Source of the DNA: CBDIHH01 sp965279095
Lineage (GTDB): Bacteria > Pseudomonadota > Alphaproteobacteria > Caulobacterales > Caulobacteraceae
Assembly (NCBI GenBank): GCA_965279095.1
Contig: CBDIHH010000003.1
Span: 124,001-188,000 of the forward strand
Length of the DNA: 64,000 bases
Reading direction: 5' to 3'
Shown: positions 53,540-62,413 of the stretch, in pieces
Layout of the letters: every line of letters starts with the position of its first letter
How positions within the stretch are numbered: position 1 is the first letter of the stretch
The notes under the pieces: generated by a model
What the model saw: only the letters and a program-made list of their open reading frames with translations
The model's database searches: none
What the model was told of the DNA's origin: nothing
Translations under genes and position numbers: made by a program

Positions 53540-54559
53540 ATGCGCATGAAGCTGTCGCTGTTGGCCATGACCGCCTGCGCCGCCCTCCTGACGGCCACCC
53601 AGGCCGGCGCCGCCCCGGCGGACACCGCGCCCACGCCGCCCACGCCCGAATATCTGACCCTGAAGCAACTGCGCGCCGAATATGCCCAGGCCGGCGCCAA
53701 ATACATGACGATCCAGGGCGCCGAGGTCTATTACAAGGACGAGGGCAAGGGGCCGGCGATCCTGCTGGTCCACGGGTCCTCCTCGACCCTGCGCACCTAT
53801 GATGGCGTCGCCGAGGCCCTGAAGGGCCGCTACCGGATCATCCGCTACGACATCCCGCCGCTCGGCCTGTCGGGCCCCGTCTCAGACGCCGCCGCCGCGG
53901 CGGTGGCGCGGCCGGAAGCCCTGCCCGAGGAACTGCTGACCCGGCTGGGGGTGAAGTCCGCCACGGTGGTCGGCGTGTCGAGCGGCGGGACCATGGCCGC
54001 CTTCCTGGCCGCGCGGCGGCCGGACCTGATCGAGCGGGTGATCATCTCCAACGCCCCCGCCGACCCGGTGAACACCGCGCCGATGAAGCTCAGCAAGGCG
54101 ATGACCCTGGAGCAGTCCATCTCCGGCGAGGCCGCCGAGGGGCGGTTCAAGCGGCGCTCGTTCTGGGACGCCTTCTTCGACTTCTTCACCGGCGAGCCGG
54201 AACGCATGCCGGCCGCCAAGCGCGACGAATATTACGACATCAACCGCCGCGAGCCGGAGCGCAATCCGCGCGCCTTCACGGCCGTGGTGGCCGACAACGC
54301 CTTCACCCGCGCCACCATGGCCAAGGTGGTCTGCCCGGTGCTGCTGGTCTGGGGCGCCCGCGACCCGCTGTTGCCACCCTCCAGCGCGGACGTGCTGGCC
54401 GGGTATCTGAAGAACGCCGAGGTCTCCAAGCTGCTGCTTCCGGATGTCGGCCACTATCCGCCCCTGGAGGTCCCGGAGCGCTACGCCCAGATCATCGCCG
54501 CCTACATCGAGGCCGCCACGCCCGTGAAGCCCAAGGCCCCGCCGCCCGCCGACCGCTGA
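53540..54559 (+). CDS. exported alpha/beta hydrolase
   Basis: A 339-residue protein with a signal peptide (MRMKLSLLAMTACAALLTAT, cleavage near QAGA). The full catalytic set is visible: the oxyanion region LLVHGSSSTLRTYDG, elbow VVGVSSGGTMA (Ser nucleophile), acid in LLVWGARDPLLPP and His in LPDVGHYPPLEVPERYA. The ATG at 53540 is preceded by an A-rich stretch rather than a classic ribosome site. As a periplasmic esterase-like enzyme next to TBDR4 it could process the imported substrate. The Pro/Lys-rich tail (PVKPKAPPPADR) is probably flexible. Confidence 0.85.
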   Translation: MRMKLSLLAMTACAALLTATQAGAAPADTAPTPPTPEYLTLKQLRAEYAQAGAKYMTIQGAEVYYKDEGKGPAILLVHGSSSTLRTYDGVAEALKGRYRIIRYDIPPLGLSGPVSDAAAAAVARPEALPEELLTRLGVKSATVVGVSSGGTMAAFLAARRPDLIERVIISNAPADPVNTAPMKLSKAMTLEQSISGEAAEGRFKRRSFWDAFFDFFTGEPERMPAAKRDEYYDINRREPERNPRAFTAVVADNAFTRATMAKVVCPVLLVWGARDPLLPPSSADVLAGYLKNAEVSKLLLPDVGHYPPLEVPERYAQIIAAYIEAATPVKPKAPPPADR

Positions 54560-54595
54560 GGCGGGGGCAGGGGTCATCCCTGTCGCCGCGCCGTT

Positions 54596-54607
54596 GCAAT
54601 CGATTGC
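54596..54607. promoter_or_regulatory. LacI-type operator, site 4
   Basis: GCAATCGATTGC, a perfect 12-bp palindrome 46 bp upstream of the amine oxidase start at 54654. Confidence 0.78.
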
Positions 54608-54653
54608 GCAGAGGGCGCTTCCCAGCAGCGCTCCATCCTCCGAGGGAAACCAG

Positions 54654-56039
54654 ATGAGCCAGTCCGCCGAAACAACCGCCGACACCATCGTGGTCGGCGC
54701 CGGCCTGTCGGGTCTCTACGCGGCCCGGCTGCTCGCCCAGGCGGGCCAGGACGTGGTGGTGATCGAGGCCGCCGATCGGGTCGGGGGGCGCATCCGCACC
54801 CTGCGCCATGACGGTCGGCCCATCGATGTCGGGGGCACGGGGCTCGGCCCCTCGCACCTGCGCGCCCACGCCCTGGTGAGTGAATTCGCGCTCGACACCC
54901 AGCCGCTGATGCGCCGGGGAAAGCTGGCCCTGTCCATTCAGGGACAGCTGATGGCGGGGGAGGACTGGGTCAATTCGCCGGTCAACACCACCGTCGGCGA
55001 GGAGCGCGAGATCCTGCCCCCGCGCCTCGACAGCTATTACATGCAGACCCTGCTGCCCTTCTTCGGCCAGGAGGACTGGCTCAATCCAGACTATGCCGAA
55101 TACGACATCCCCTTCGCCGACCACCTGCGCCGGCACGGCCTGTCGGCCGAGGCGATCCGCCTGATCAACATGTGCATCAACACCAACGACGTGGAGACGA
55201 CGTCGGCCCTGTCGATCTTCCGCGACGCCATCAAGTGGCGGTCGGTGGGCTTTGACGACCCCAAGAACTTCGACCAGTACGGCGACGCCCAATACCAGCC
55301 CGTACGGGTGGTGGGCGGCATGGACCGGCTGCCGCAATCCCTGGCCGACGCCCTGCCGCGCCCGGTGGACCTCAATCGCCGGCTGGTGGCGGTGGAGCAG
55401 TCCGCCAATCAGGTGGTGCTGACCTGCGCCGATGGTTCGGTCTATCGCGGTCGCCGGGCGATCATCGCCCTGCCCCTGATCACCCTGCGGGGCGTGAACT
55501 TCTCGCCGGCCCTGCCGCCGCTGCTGGCCGAGGCGGTCGCCGCGGCGAAGATGTCGGGCAACACCCAGTTCGTCCTGACCGCCGACAGTGATTTCTGGGA
55601 GGAGGACGGCCTGCCGCCGTCCCTGTGGACCGACACCATCTTCGAGCGGGTCTTCGCCGAATTCGAGGGTGAGACGCTGGATCACCTGAGGGTGTGGATC
55701 AACGGCGACAACGCCGGGCGGGTGGACGCCCTGGGCGAGGGGGCCGAGGCCGCGCTGCTGGAAACCCTCGGTCGCCTGCGCCCGTCCATGAAGGGGCGGC
55801 TGCGCGTGATCGACAAGATCTCCTGGGGGAGCAATCCCCTCATCGGCGGCGAGAAATACGTGCTCGGCCCGGGCCAGGTCACCCGCTTCGGCCGGACCCT
55901 GGCCAAGCCCGTGGGCGACATCCACTGGGCCGGCGAGCACCACAAGAGCAAGGAAGTGGGCATCGAGGCGGCGCTCCAATCCGGCGAGCGCGCGGCCTGG
56001 GAAGTGCTGGCCGTGGCCGAGGCTGCCGCCGACCGCTAG
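54654..56039 (+). CDS. flavin-containing monoamine oxidase family protein
   Basis: A 461-residue cytosolic flavoprotein; CGAGGGA precedes the ATG at 54654. The N-terminus has the FAD fold IVVGAGLSGLYAARLLAQAG, with VVVIEAADRVGGRIRTLRHD (GG doublet and GR motif) and VGGTGLGPSHLRAHAL. The C-terminal FAD motif is DIHWAGEHHKSKEVGIEAAL. Amine oxidases convert primary or secondary amines to aldehydes with release of ammonia and H2O2; the substrate is unknown. It lies between two LacI operators, followed by TBDR4. Confidence 0.88.
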   Translation: MSQSAETTADTIVVGAGLSGLYAARLLAQAGQDVVVIEAADRVGGRIRTLRHDGRPIDVGGTGLGPSHLRAHALVSEFALDTQPLMRRGKLALSIQGQLMAGEDWVNSPVNTTVGEEREILPPRLDSYYMQTLLPFFGQEDWLNPDYAEYDIPFADHLRRHGLSAEAIRLINMCINTNDVETTSALSIFRDAIKWRSVGFDDPKNFDQYGDAQYQPVRVVGGMDRLPQSLADALPRPVDLNRRLVAVEQSANQVVLTCADGSVYRGRRAIIALPLITLRGVNFSPALPPLLAEAVAAAKMSGNTQFVLTADSDFWEEDGLPPSLWTDTIFERVFAEFEGETLDHLRVWINGDNAGRVDALGEGAEAALLETLGRLRPSMKGRLRVIDKISWGSNPLIGGEKYVLGPGQVTRFGRTLAKPVGDIHWAGEHHKSKEVGIEAALQSGERAAWEVLAVAEAAADR

Positions 56040-56061
56040 GCCCGCCCCCGGCGTGACATAT

Positions 56062-56077
56062 ATGCAAGCGGTTGCAT
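56062..56077. promoter_or_regulatory. LacI-type operator, site 5
   Basis: ATGCAAGCGGTTGCAT, core GCAAGCGGTTGC (56064-56075), about 200 bp upstream of TBDR4. A second half-site-like GGTTGCAAGCC lies near 56093. Confidence 0.72.
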
Positions 56078-56277
56078 AAAACGCTCCGGGGCGGTTGCAA
56101 GCCTTCAATCGGCTCAGCTAGAGCTTCGCCTCAAGGCCGAATCCGTCGGCGGGCGCCCTTCATGCTCGCTGGTCGGATAGGGCGGCATCAGTTTGCCCTT
56201 CGGGCGTCAAATTATTGATGCGATTTCACAGCCGATGCGGCCGCCGGTTGGCGCTGCGGCTCAAAAGGGGAAAAACA

Positions 56278-59163
56278 ATGAACAGAACCTACCGATCGTG
56301 GCTGTTGTGCTCGCTGGCCGTCGGCTCCCTGGCCCTGGCTGGACAGGCCGCCGCGCAGGACTCGAGCGGCCTCGAAGAGATCGTCGTCACCGCGCGCAAG
56401 ACCAATGAGAACCTGGTGGTTATCCCGCTGTCGGTCTCGGCCCTGTCGGCCACCGACCTGCAGAACCGCGGCATCTCCAACTACGTCAGCCTGCAGGACT
56501 ACACCCCGGGCTTCAAGTTCATCAACCAGTCGGTCAACCGCAACGACCGCGGCTACTCGTCCTTCATCATGCGGGGCATGAACCCCGGCACCCCGGTGTC
56601 CTACCAACAGGGCGTGTCGATCTTCCTGGACGGCGCGCCCATCGCCGGCGGCGTGGTCTCCGGCCTCGCCGATGTGGAGCGAGTCGAGGTCATCAAGGGT
56701 CCGCAGAGCGCCTACTTCGGCCGCTCGACCTTCGCCGGCGCGGTCAACTTCATCACCCGCCAGCCCGGCTTCACGCCGAAGGCCGAAATGTCGGCCTCCT
56801 ACGCCAGCTACAACACCTATGAGGTGTCGGGCGAGGTCGAAGGCGGGATCTATGGCGATATCCTGGCCGGTCGCGTGGCCGGTCGTGTGTTCAGCACCGA
56901 CGGTCAGTATAACAACCCCAACCGCCTGTCGGGGGGCAGCAACCTCGGCGAGCAGCAGACCTATTCGGTGTCGGGCGAACTGCTCTTCCGGCCCACCGAT
57001 AACCTCAGGGTCCGGGTGTTCGGCAAATACTGGAAGGACGACGACGGCCCGGCCGCCACGCCCTACATCTATCCGTCGCAATACAACTGCAACGCCAGCC
57101 AGCCCGGCTTTCCGATCACGGGCCTGCAGTTCGTCAACGGCAAGAACTTCGTCTGCGGCGACCTGCCCAATTTCACCAACGCGTCCTTGTCGATCAACAC
57201 CCAGATCCCGTCGGTGGTGGCCGATGTGCTGGGCGCCCGCACCCCCGCCCTGCTCGCCGGCCTCTATCGCAAGGGCGACCTGGCGGAGCAGGATTTCGAC
57301 CTGACGGCCCTCGGCCTGAAGCGCACCGGCTATGCCGTGCGCACCATCGTCCACTATGACCTGCCGGGCGGCTGGAGCCTTGACGCCAACGCCGCCGCCG
57401 ACAGCAACCACTGGGCCTTCCTGGTCGACACCACGACCAAGGACATGACCCTGACCCCCAACCCGAACTTCGGGTCGGCCGCGGTGGGCCTCAACGCCAT
57501 CAACGCCCCCGGCCTGCTGCCCTATACCCAGACCTATGCCGAGGGCGGCAACAACGACGACGATATCTCCGGCGAAGTGCGCATCACCTCCGCCCAGGAC
57601 AAGCGCCTGAAGGGGATGCTGGGCGTCAGCTACTACCGCCAGCACACCCTGTCGGGCACCCTGGCCTATTCCAACGCCGGCTTCGCCCAGATCTCCGCCT
57701 TCCAGGCGAACAACGCCAGCACCCCGGCGGTGTTCGGCAGCGTCACCTACGACGTCCTCGACAACCTCGACGTGTCGATCGAAGGCCGCCAGCAGTGGGA
57801 TACGATCGAGAACATCGGCTATCGCGCCGGCACCCGCTTCGAGAAGACCTTCAAGTCGTTCAGCCCCCGGGCCATCGTCAGCTACCACCCGACCTCGGCC
57901 TCGACGATCTACGGCTCCTATTCCAAGGGCACCCGGCCGGGGGGCTTCAACGGCTCGTTCGCGACCCTGCTGCCGGCCTACCAGGCGCAGGTCCGCGCCC
58001 AGTCGCCGGTGGACATCACCGTTCCCGAGCAGCAGGTCGAGATGTATGAGGTGGGCTTCAAGTCCCGCTTCCTCGACAACCGCGCGCAGATCCTGACCGC
58101 CGTCTACTACGGCGACTGGACGGGCCGCACGATCCCCAACAAGGTCTATTATGTCGACGTCGCCGGCATCCTGCAGAACACCCTGTTCAACATCGCCGGC
58201 GGCCACACCGAACTCTACGGTGTCGAGGCCGAGGGTCGCTTCCAGGTCACCCCGGAACTGCTGATCGAAGGCACGTTCGACTACGCCGGCACCAAGATCA
58301 AGAACACCTACTGCGGTGACTGCGCCCTGATCACGGGCAACCCGAACCCGACGGGCACCACCATGACCGGCTATCCCACCTATTCGGGATCGCTGGCCGG
58401 CACCTACACCCGTCCCGCCTTCGCCGACTTCGACGGCTTCCTGCGCCTGGAATACATCTACACCGGCAACATCTGGGTGGACGAAGCCAACACCGCCGGC
58501 ACCGGCCCCGCCAACAAGATCAACATCCGCGCGGGGATCAACAACGGCCGCTACCGCTTCGAGGCCTTCGGCACCAACGTCACCAACGACAAGACCTACA
58601 TCTACGGCCAGCGCTATTCGGACGGTCTGCCCCAGGCGGGTTCGGGTCTGACGTCGGTGCCGGTGAACGAGATCTCGGTCAGCGCGCCTGAGAAGGCGGT
58701 CTACGGCATCAAGATCACCGCCAGCTTCGGCGGTGGCGAGGCTCCGCCCCCGCCGCCCCCGCCCGCGCCGCCCGCTCCGCCGCCCCCGCCCCCGCCGCCC
58801 CCTCCGCCCCCGCCGCCGGTGGCCTATGAGGCGCGCGATTTCGTGGTCTACTTCCCCTTCGATCAGTATGTCCTGACCCCGGAAGCCCAGCAGGTCATCG
58901 CGCAAGCGGCCGACTATGCGAAGACCGGATCTGCGACGCGGGTCGTGGTGGTCGGCCACGCCGACACCTCCGGCTCGGCCGCCTACAACGTGCGTCTGTC
59001 GGAACGCCGGGCGAAGGCCACGGCTGATGCGCTGGTGGGTTCGGGCCTGGCCCAGACCGCCCTGGCGGTGGACTGGAAAGGCGAGGCTGAACCGGCCGTC
59101 GCCACCGGCGACGGGGTGAAGGAACCCCTCAACCGCCGCGCCACGATCAACATCAACTTCTAG
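56278..59163 (+). CDS. TonB-dependent receptor with C-terminal OmpA-like domain (TBDR4)
   Basis: A 961-residue outer-membrane transporter; AAAAGGGG precedes the ATG at 56278. The signal peptide MNRTYRSWLLCSLAVGSLAL ends near AAAQ; the TonB-box-like LEEIVVTAR is at 32-40; the plug contains VIKGPQSAYFGRSTFAGAVN. The barrel ends AVYGIKITASFGG, then the linker (822-847) and the OmpA-like domain (848-961). The body is only distantly related to TBDR1-3, so the shared C-terminus is a striking exception. The LacI operator upstream links it to the neighbouring hydrolases and amine oxidase, probably as the importer of their substrate. Confidence 0.93.
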   Translation: MNRTYRSWLLCSLAVGSLALAGQAAAQDSSGLEEIVVTARKTNENLVVIPLSVSALSATDLQNRGISNYVSLQDYTPGFKFINQSVNRNDRGYSSFIMRGMNPGTPVSYQQGVSIFLDGAPIAGGVVSGLADVERVEVIKGPQSAYFGRSTFAGAVNFITRQPGFTPKAEMSASYASYNTYEVSGEVEGGIYGDILAGRVAGRVFSTDGQYNNPNRLSGGSNLGEQQTYSVSGELLFRPTDNLRVRVFGKYWKDDDGPAATPYIYPSQYNCNASQPGFPITGLQFVNGKNFVCGDLPNFTNASLSINTQIPSVVADVLGARTPALLAGLYRKGDLAEQDFDLTALGLKRTGYAVRTIVHYDLPGGWSLDANAAADSNHWAFLVDTTTKDMTLTPNPNFGSAAVGLNAINAPGLLPYTQTYAEGGNNDDDISGEVRITSAQDKRLKGMLGVSYYRQHTLSGTLAYSNAGFAQISAFQANNASTPAVFGSVTYDVLDNLDVSIEGRQQWDTIENIGYRAGTRFEKTFKSFSPRAIVSYHPTSASTIYGSYSKGTRPGGFNGSFATLLPAYQAQVRAQSPVDITVPEQQVEMYEVGFKSRFLDNRAQILTAVYYGDWTGRTIPNKVYYVDVAGILQNTLFNIAGGHTELYGVEAEGRFQVTPELLIEGTFDYAGTKIKNTYCGDCALITGNPNPTGTTMTGYPTYSGSLAGTYTRPAFADFDGFLRLEYIYTGNIWVDEANTAGTGPANKINIRAGINNGRYRFEAFGTNVTNDKTYIYGQRYSDGLPQAGSGLTSVPVNEISVSAPEKAVYGIKITASFGGGEAPPPPPPPAPPAPPPPPPPPPPPPPPVAYEARDFVVYFPFDQYVLTPEAQQVIAQAADYAKTGSATRVVVVGHADTSGSAAYNVRLSERRAKATADALVGSGLAQTALAVDWKGEAEPAVATGDGVKEPLNRRATININF
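58741..58818 (+). repeat. proline/alanine linker coding repeat in TBDR4
   Basis: 26 codons, almost all Pro with Ala at three positions, joining the barrel to the OmpA-like domain. Confidence 0.9.
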
Positions 59164-59176
59164 GCCTCCAAGCCCC

Positions 59177-59200
59177 TGCCCCGGTGATCCGGGGCGGGGG
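59177..59200 (+). terminator. hairpin after TBDR4
   Basis: GCCCCGGTGATCCGGGGC-like dyad just after the stop, between the convergent TBDR4 and aminotransferase genes. No T-run, so terminator function is tentative. Confidence 0.4.
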
Positions 59201-59250
59201 CCAGGGCCAAGACTGCGCCCGTCGCTCCCAGAGCGGCGGGCGTTGTGCGT

Positions 59251-60393
59251 TCAGGGGCGACGGGCGCCGCGGGCCGCGAACCAGGGGGTGATGCGGTCCA
59301 GGGCGACATCGATGTCCGCGGGCGAGACGGCGAAGCTGAAGCGCATGAAACGCCCGCCTTCGACCGGATCGAAGTCGACGCCGGGGGCGGTGGCCACGCC
59401 GGTGTCGCGCAACAGCCGCTCGCAGAAGCCCAGGCTGTCGTCGGTGAAGTCGGCGATCGAGGCGTAGATGTAGAAGGCGCCGTCCGGTGGGGCGATGGCG
59501 TTCAGGCCCAGGGACGGGAGGGCCTCCAGCAGGCGCGCCCGGTTGCGCCGGTAGACCGCCACATGGCCCTCGAGTTCGTCGGTCTCGTCCATCGCCACCA
59601 GCGCCGCGTGCTGGCTGAGGGAAGGGGCGGTCAGGAACATGTTTCCCATATAGGCGCGGGCCCGGTCCGCCTGGTCGGCCGGCATGACCAGCCACCCCAG
59701 ACGCCAGCCGACCATGCTGAAGTATTTCGAGAAGCTGTTGACCACCAGGGCGCGCGGCTCGAACTCCAGGATTGAGCGGGCCGGCTGGGTGTAGCTGAGG
59801 CCGTGGTAGATCTCGTCGGACACCAGGCGAATGCCGCGCTCGCGGCAGACCTCGGCGATGGCGGCCATCTCGGCGGCCTCGATGATCGTGCCGGTGGGAT
59901 TGGCGGGGCTGGCGACGATCAGGCCAGCGGGCGGCGGGTCCAGGCGGGCGACGGCCTGCGCGGTCAGCTGGAAGCGGGACTCGGGCCCGCAGGCGATCTC
60001 CACCGGCTGCATGTGCAGGGCCCGCAGGACATTGCGGTAGGCCACATAGCCCGGGCGGGCCAGGGCGATACGATCGCCCGGATCGAAGGTCGAGATCAGC
60101 GCCAGGACCAGCGCCGGCGACGCCCCGCAGGTGAGCAGGATACGGTCGGGATCGACCTCCACCCCGTAGACCTCGGCATAGCGCCGGGCCAGCCGCGCCT
60201 TCAGCGGCGTGCTCTCCCAATAGCCCAGGGGGTCCGCATCGAGCACCCGGTGCGCCGCCGCGATGGCGGCTTGCGGCGCCCCGGTGGACGGCTGGCCGAA
60301 CTCCATGTGGATGACCGAGCGGCCGGCGTCCTTGAGGCTGTGCGCCAGCCGGCTGATGCCGATGGCGTGGAAGGGATCGATTTGCGCGGCCAT
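59251..60393 (-). CDS. PLP-dependent aminotransferase, class I/II
   Basis: A 380-residue fold-type I enzyme. Landmarks: GQPSTGAPQAAIAAA (N-terminal), GASPALVLALISTF (phosphate site), VASPANPTGTIIE (Asn contacting PLP), RLVSDEIYHGLSY (Asp pairing with the pyridine N, Tyr) and VNSFSKYFSMVGWRLGW (Schiff-base Lys in SFSK, then GWRLGW). It transfers amino groups between amino acids and 2-oxo acids; the donor specificity is not clear. It is convergent with TBDR4, and I see no LacI operator upstream, so it may not belong to that regulon. Confidence 0.88.
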   Translation of the reverse strand: MAAQIDPFHAIGISRLAHSLKDAGRSVIHMEFGQPSTGAPQAAIAAAHRVLDADPLGYWESTPLKARLARRYAEVYGVEVDPDRILLTCGASPALVLALISTFDPGDRIALARPGYVAYRNVLRALHMQPVEIACGPESRFQLTAQAVARLDPPPAGLIVASPANPTGTIIEAAEMAAIAEVCRERGIRLVSDEIYHGLSYTQPARSILEFEPRALVVNSFSKYFSMVGWRLGWLVMPADQADRARAYMGNMFLTAPSLSQHAALVAMDETDELEGHVAVYRRNRARLLEALPSLGLNAIAPPDGAFYIYASIADFTDDSLGFCERLLRDTGVATAPGVDFDPVEGGRFMRFSFAVSPADIDVALDRITPWFAARGARRP

Positions 60394-60464
60394 GGGGCGC
60401 CTTCGCCGGGGTCAGGGTGGCGACCCTTACCGTCATTCGGGGCCGCCCGTCCAACCATGGCCCG

Positions 60465-61235
60465 TCAGGGCCGGCGACCCGTCTCGGGGCGCCAGGCCAG
60501 GGTCACGCCGAAGCCGTAGTCCGGGCTGTTGCGATTGAGGCCGGCGCTGGCGTTGACATCCAGCCGCAGCGACGGGCGCAGGAAATAGCTGACATAGGCG
60601 AACGCCTCGACCGGATCCGGATCCTCCGCATAGGTGGCCTGGCGCCAGTCGAGGCCGCCGCCCAGTTCCAGCCGCGGGCTGGCTGTCCACCAGCCACCGA
60701 CCCCGCCGCGCCAGTGATCGCGGCGCCAGGAGTCGTCCGCCCCGCCGACAAGGCGACGGCCGATGTCGACATAGACGCCGCCCAGCGCGGTCTCATAGCT
60801 GGTCTCCGTCAGCAGGGTCAGGTCGGCGCCGCCGCCGCCGAGCCCGCGCGACGCGTTGCCGGTGGGCAGCTTCACGCGCCCCATGACATCCACGCGGACG
60901 TGGGAGCCGCCGATGCGGTCGAAGGTGCGACCGGCCGTCACCGACAGGTCGCCCAGGCCGCTCTGCGTGCGGGACCAGGACGGGTCCGTCCCCTGGCCGT
61001 CCTCATGCTCGATCACCTCGAGAAGCGGCAGGGACGCCCGCGCGAACCAGGCGTCCTGGGTCACCCGAACCGTCGTGGTCGCCGCCAGCACGTCCGTTTG
61101 GACGGTCGTCCCGTAGCGCCCGGACGAGACGTCCAGGGACTGGGCCACCCGCACGGTGGGCGCCGCGGCCTGGGCCGGAAGGGCCACGGCGAGGCAGGCC
61201 CCCGCCGCAAGGATCGCAGCGTCGAGCCGCCTCAT
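60465..61235 (-). CDS. exported beta-barrel-like protein of unknown function
   Basis: A 256-residue protein with a signal peptide (MRRLDAAILAAGACLAVALP, cleavage near AQAA). The rest alternates polar and hydrophobic residues in short strands with Gly turns, for example GDLSVTAGRTFDRIGGSHVR, LELGGGLDWRQATY and LDVNASAGLNRNSPDYGFGV. It ends VTLAWRPETGRRP, so the last strand is close to the C-terminus. This looks like a small outer-membrane barrel, perhaps of the phenol meta-pathway porin type, but I do not recognise the family with confidence. Confidence 0.65.
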   Translation of the reverse strand: MRRLDAAILAAGACLAVALPAQAAAPTVRVAQSLDVSSGRYGTTVQTDVLAATTTVRVTQDAWFARASLPLLEVIEHEDGQGTDPSWSRTQSGLGDLSVTAGRTFDRIGGSHVRVDVMGRVKLPTGNASRGLGGGGADLTLLTETSYETALGGVYVDIGRRLVGGADDSWRRDHWRGGVGGWWTASPRLELGGGLDWRQATYAEDPDPVEAFAYVSYFLRPSLRLDVNASAGLNRNSPDYGFGVTLAWRPETGRRP

Positions 61236-61307
61236 CGTCTACCTCAAATTCCAGACATCGCGTCGCCGGGCCCGGGGTGACCCAGGCCCGGCGCTGCATC
61301 TCGTCGA

Positions 61308-61529
61308 CTAGTTCGCGCGACGGTCATCCCGGCGGTCGGCCCGGCGATCGGCTTGGCGATCGGCCTGACGGTCGGCCTGGCGATCAGCCTGGCGGTCCGC
61401 CTGACGGTCGGCTTGGCGGTCGGCCTGACGATCGGCGCCCGAGGTGGCTTCGCGGGCGGAGGCCGAGGTGGCCACGGCGCCGCAGGTGAAGGCGGAGGCC
61501 AGGGCGGCGAGAACGATGAGCTTCTTCAT
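61308..61529 (-). CDS. small exported ADRQ-repeat protein
   Basis: 73 residues. AAAGGAA precedes the ATG. The signal peptide MKKLIVLAALASAFTCGAVA probably ends near ASA. The mature part is almost entirely a four-residue repeat: seven ADRQ copies, then ADRR, ADRR, DDRR, ending AN. The DNA is a 12-bp tandem repeat at 61314-61436. The balanced Asp/Arg content predicts a helical or disordered polyampholyte. It is divergent from the ECF sigma gene. Function unknown. Confidence 0.65.
   Translation of the reverse strand: MKKLIVLAALASAFTCGAVATSASAREATSGADRQADRQADRQADRQADRQADRQADRQADRRADRRDDRRAN
61314..61436. repeat. 12-bp tandem repeat encoding ADRQ/ADRR
   Basis: About ten copies of a 12-bp unit (typically GTCGGCCTGGCG or GATCGGCCTGAC phases on the + strand), with third-base differences between copies. 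Copy number could change by slippage. Confidence 0.7.
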
Positions 61530-61903
61530 GATGTGGGTTCCTTTAAGTTCGTCGCCTGCGGCGTTATTGCTTCGGCGAAATTCAAAACAGAATATCAGGT
61601 CAGTTGATGCCGCTGCCGCTCGGGCAACACTGCAACAACGGCGAGCCGGGGGGTTTATTCCGGAGGGGACGGTAAATTTTTCTCGCCAATGATTTCCTCG
61701 GGCCGGCTGGCCCGTGCGGCCGCGACAGGCGATTGGCCGCGACGCGCGACGCGGCTATAGAGGGCCTTGCCCGTGAGGCGGCGGGGCAGGGCCCCTGCGC
61801 CTGCCGCCGCGTTGCGGGCCAAGCGTCCTGTACCCGGTCCGCCGCCGGCGCCGAGGCCATGGAATAAAACGGGACCCGCCACGTTGTCCGACTGTGAAAC
61901 CAA
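61530..61903. other. 374-bp intergenic region, no gene recognised
   Basis: It separates the divergent ADRQ-repeat gene and ECF sigma gene and must hold both promoters. The part next to the ADRQ gene (about 61560-61610) is more AT-rich. I could not identify a convincing ECF-type GGAAC/CGTT promoter, a small ORF or a structured RNA. Confidence 0.4.
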
Positions 61904-62413
61904 GTGAGTGAGTTTCGACGAGACCTGGTCGACCTGTTGCCCCGGTTGCGCCGTTTCGCGACGGCGCTGACCGGATCCAAGGCTGACGCCGAGGATGTGG
62001 TGCAGAACGCTGTCGAAAAGGCGTTGAGGTCACAGGACAAATTCCGTCCGGGCACCCGGATGGACAGTTGGATGTTCAAGATTGTGCATAATCTCTGGAT
62101 CGACGAGACCCGCGCCCGGCGTCAGCGCCACGTGCCCCTCGATGACGCCCTGGACATCGCCGGCGAGGACGGCCGCGAAACCGTGCGCAACCGCCGGCGC
62201 GCCGGCGCCGCCCAGGCCGCTTTGGCGGCGCTTCCCCCCGATCAGCGGGCGGTGGTCGCCCTCGTCCTGCTCGACGGCGCCAGCTACAAGGACGCCGCCC
62301 AGGTGCTGAACGTGCCCGTCGGCACCATCATGAGCCGACTCGCCCGCGCCCGCGCCGCCCTCGTCGCCAAGATCGAATCGGGCGAGCCCGACCTGGAGGG
62401 CATGCCGTCATGA
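61904..62413 (+). CDS. ECF-type RNA polymerase sigma factor
   Basis: A 169-residue sigma-70 family protein with a GTG start at 61904. Region 2 is LLPRLRRFATALTGSKADAE and DVVQNAVEKALRSQDKF, with MDSWMFKIVHNLWIDETRAR (the -10 binding helix). Region 4 is LAALPPDQRAVVALVLLDGA, SYKDAAQVLNVPVGTIMSRL and ARARAAL (the -35 binding helix-turn-helix). The linker between regions is short, as in ECF sigmas. Its stop overlaps the anti-sigma start (ATGA), so the two are made together. The stress signal is unknown. Confidence 0.92.
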   Translation: MSEFRRDLVDLLPRLRRFATALTGSKADAEDVVQNAVEKALRSQDKFRPGTRMDSWMFKIVHNLWIDETRARRQRHVPLDDALDIAGEDGRETVRNRRRAGAAQAALAALPPDQRAVVALVLLDGASYKDAAQVLNVPVGTIMSRLARARAALVAKIESGEPDLEGMPS

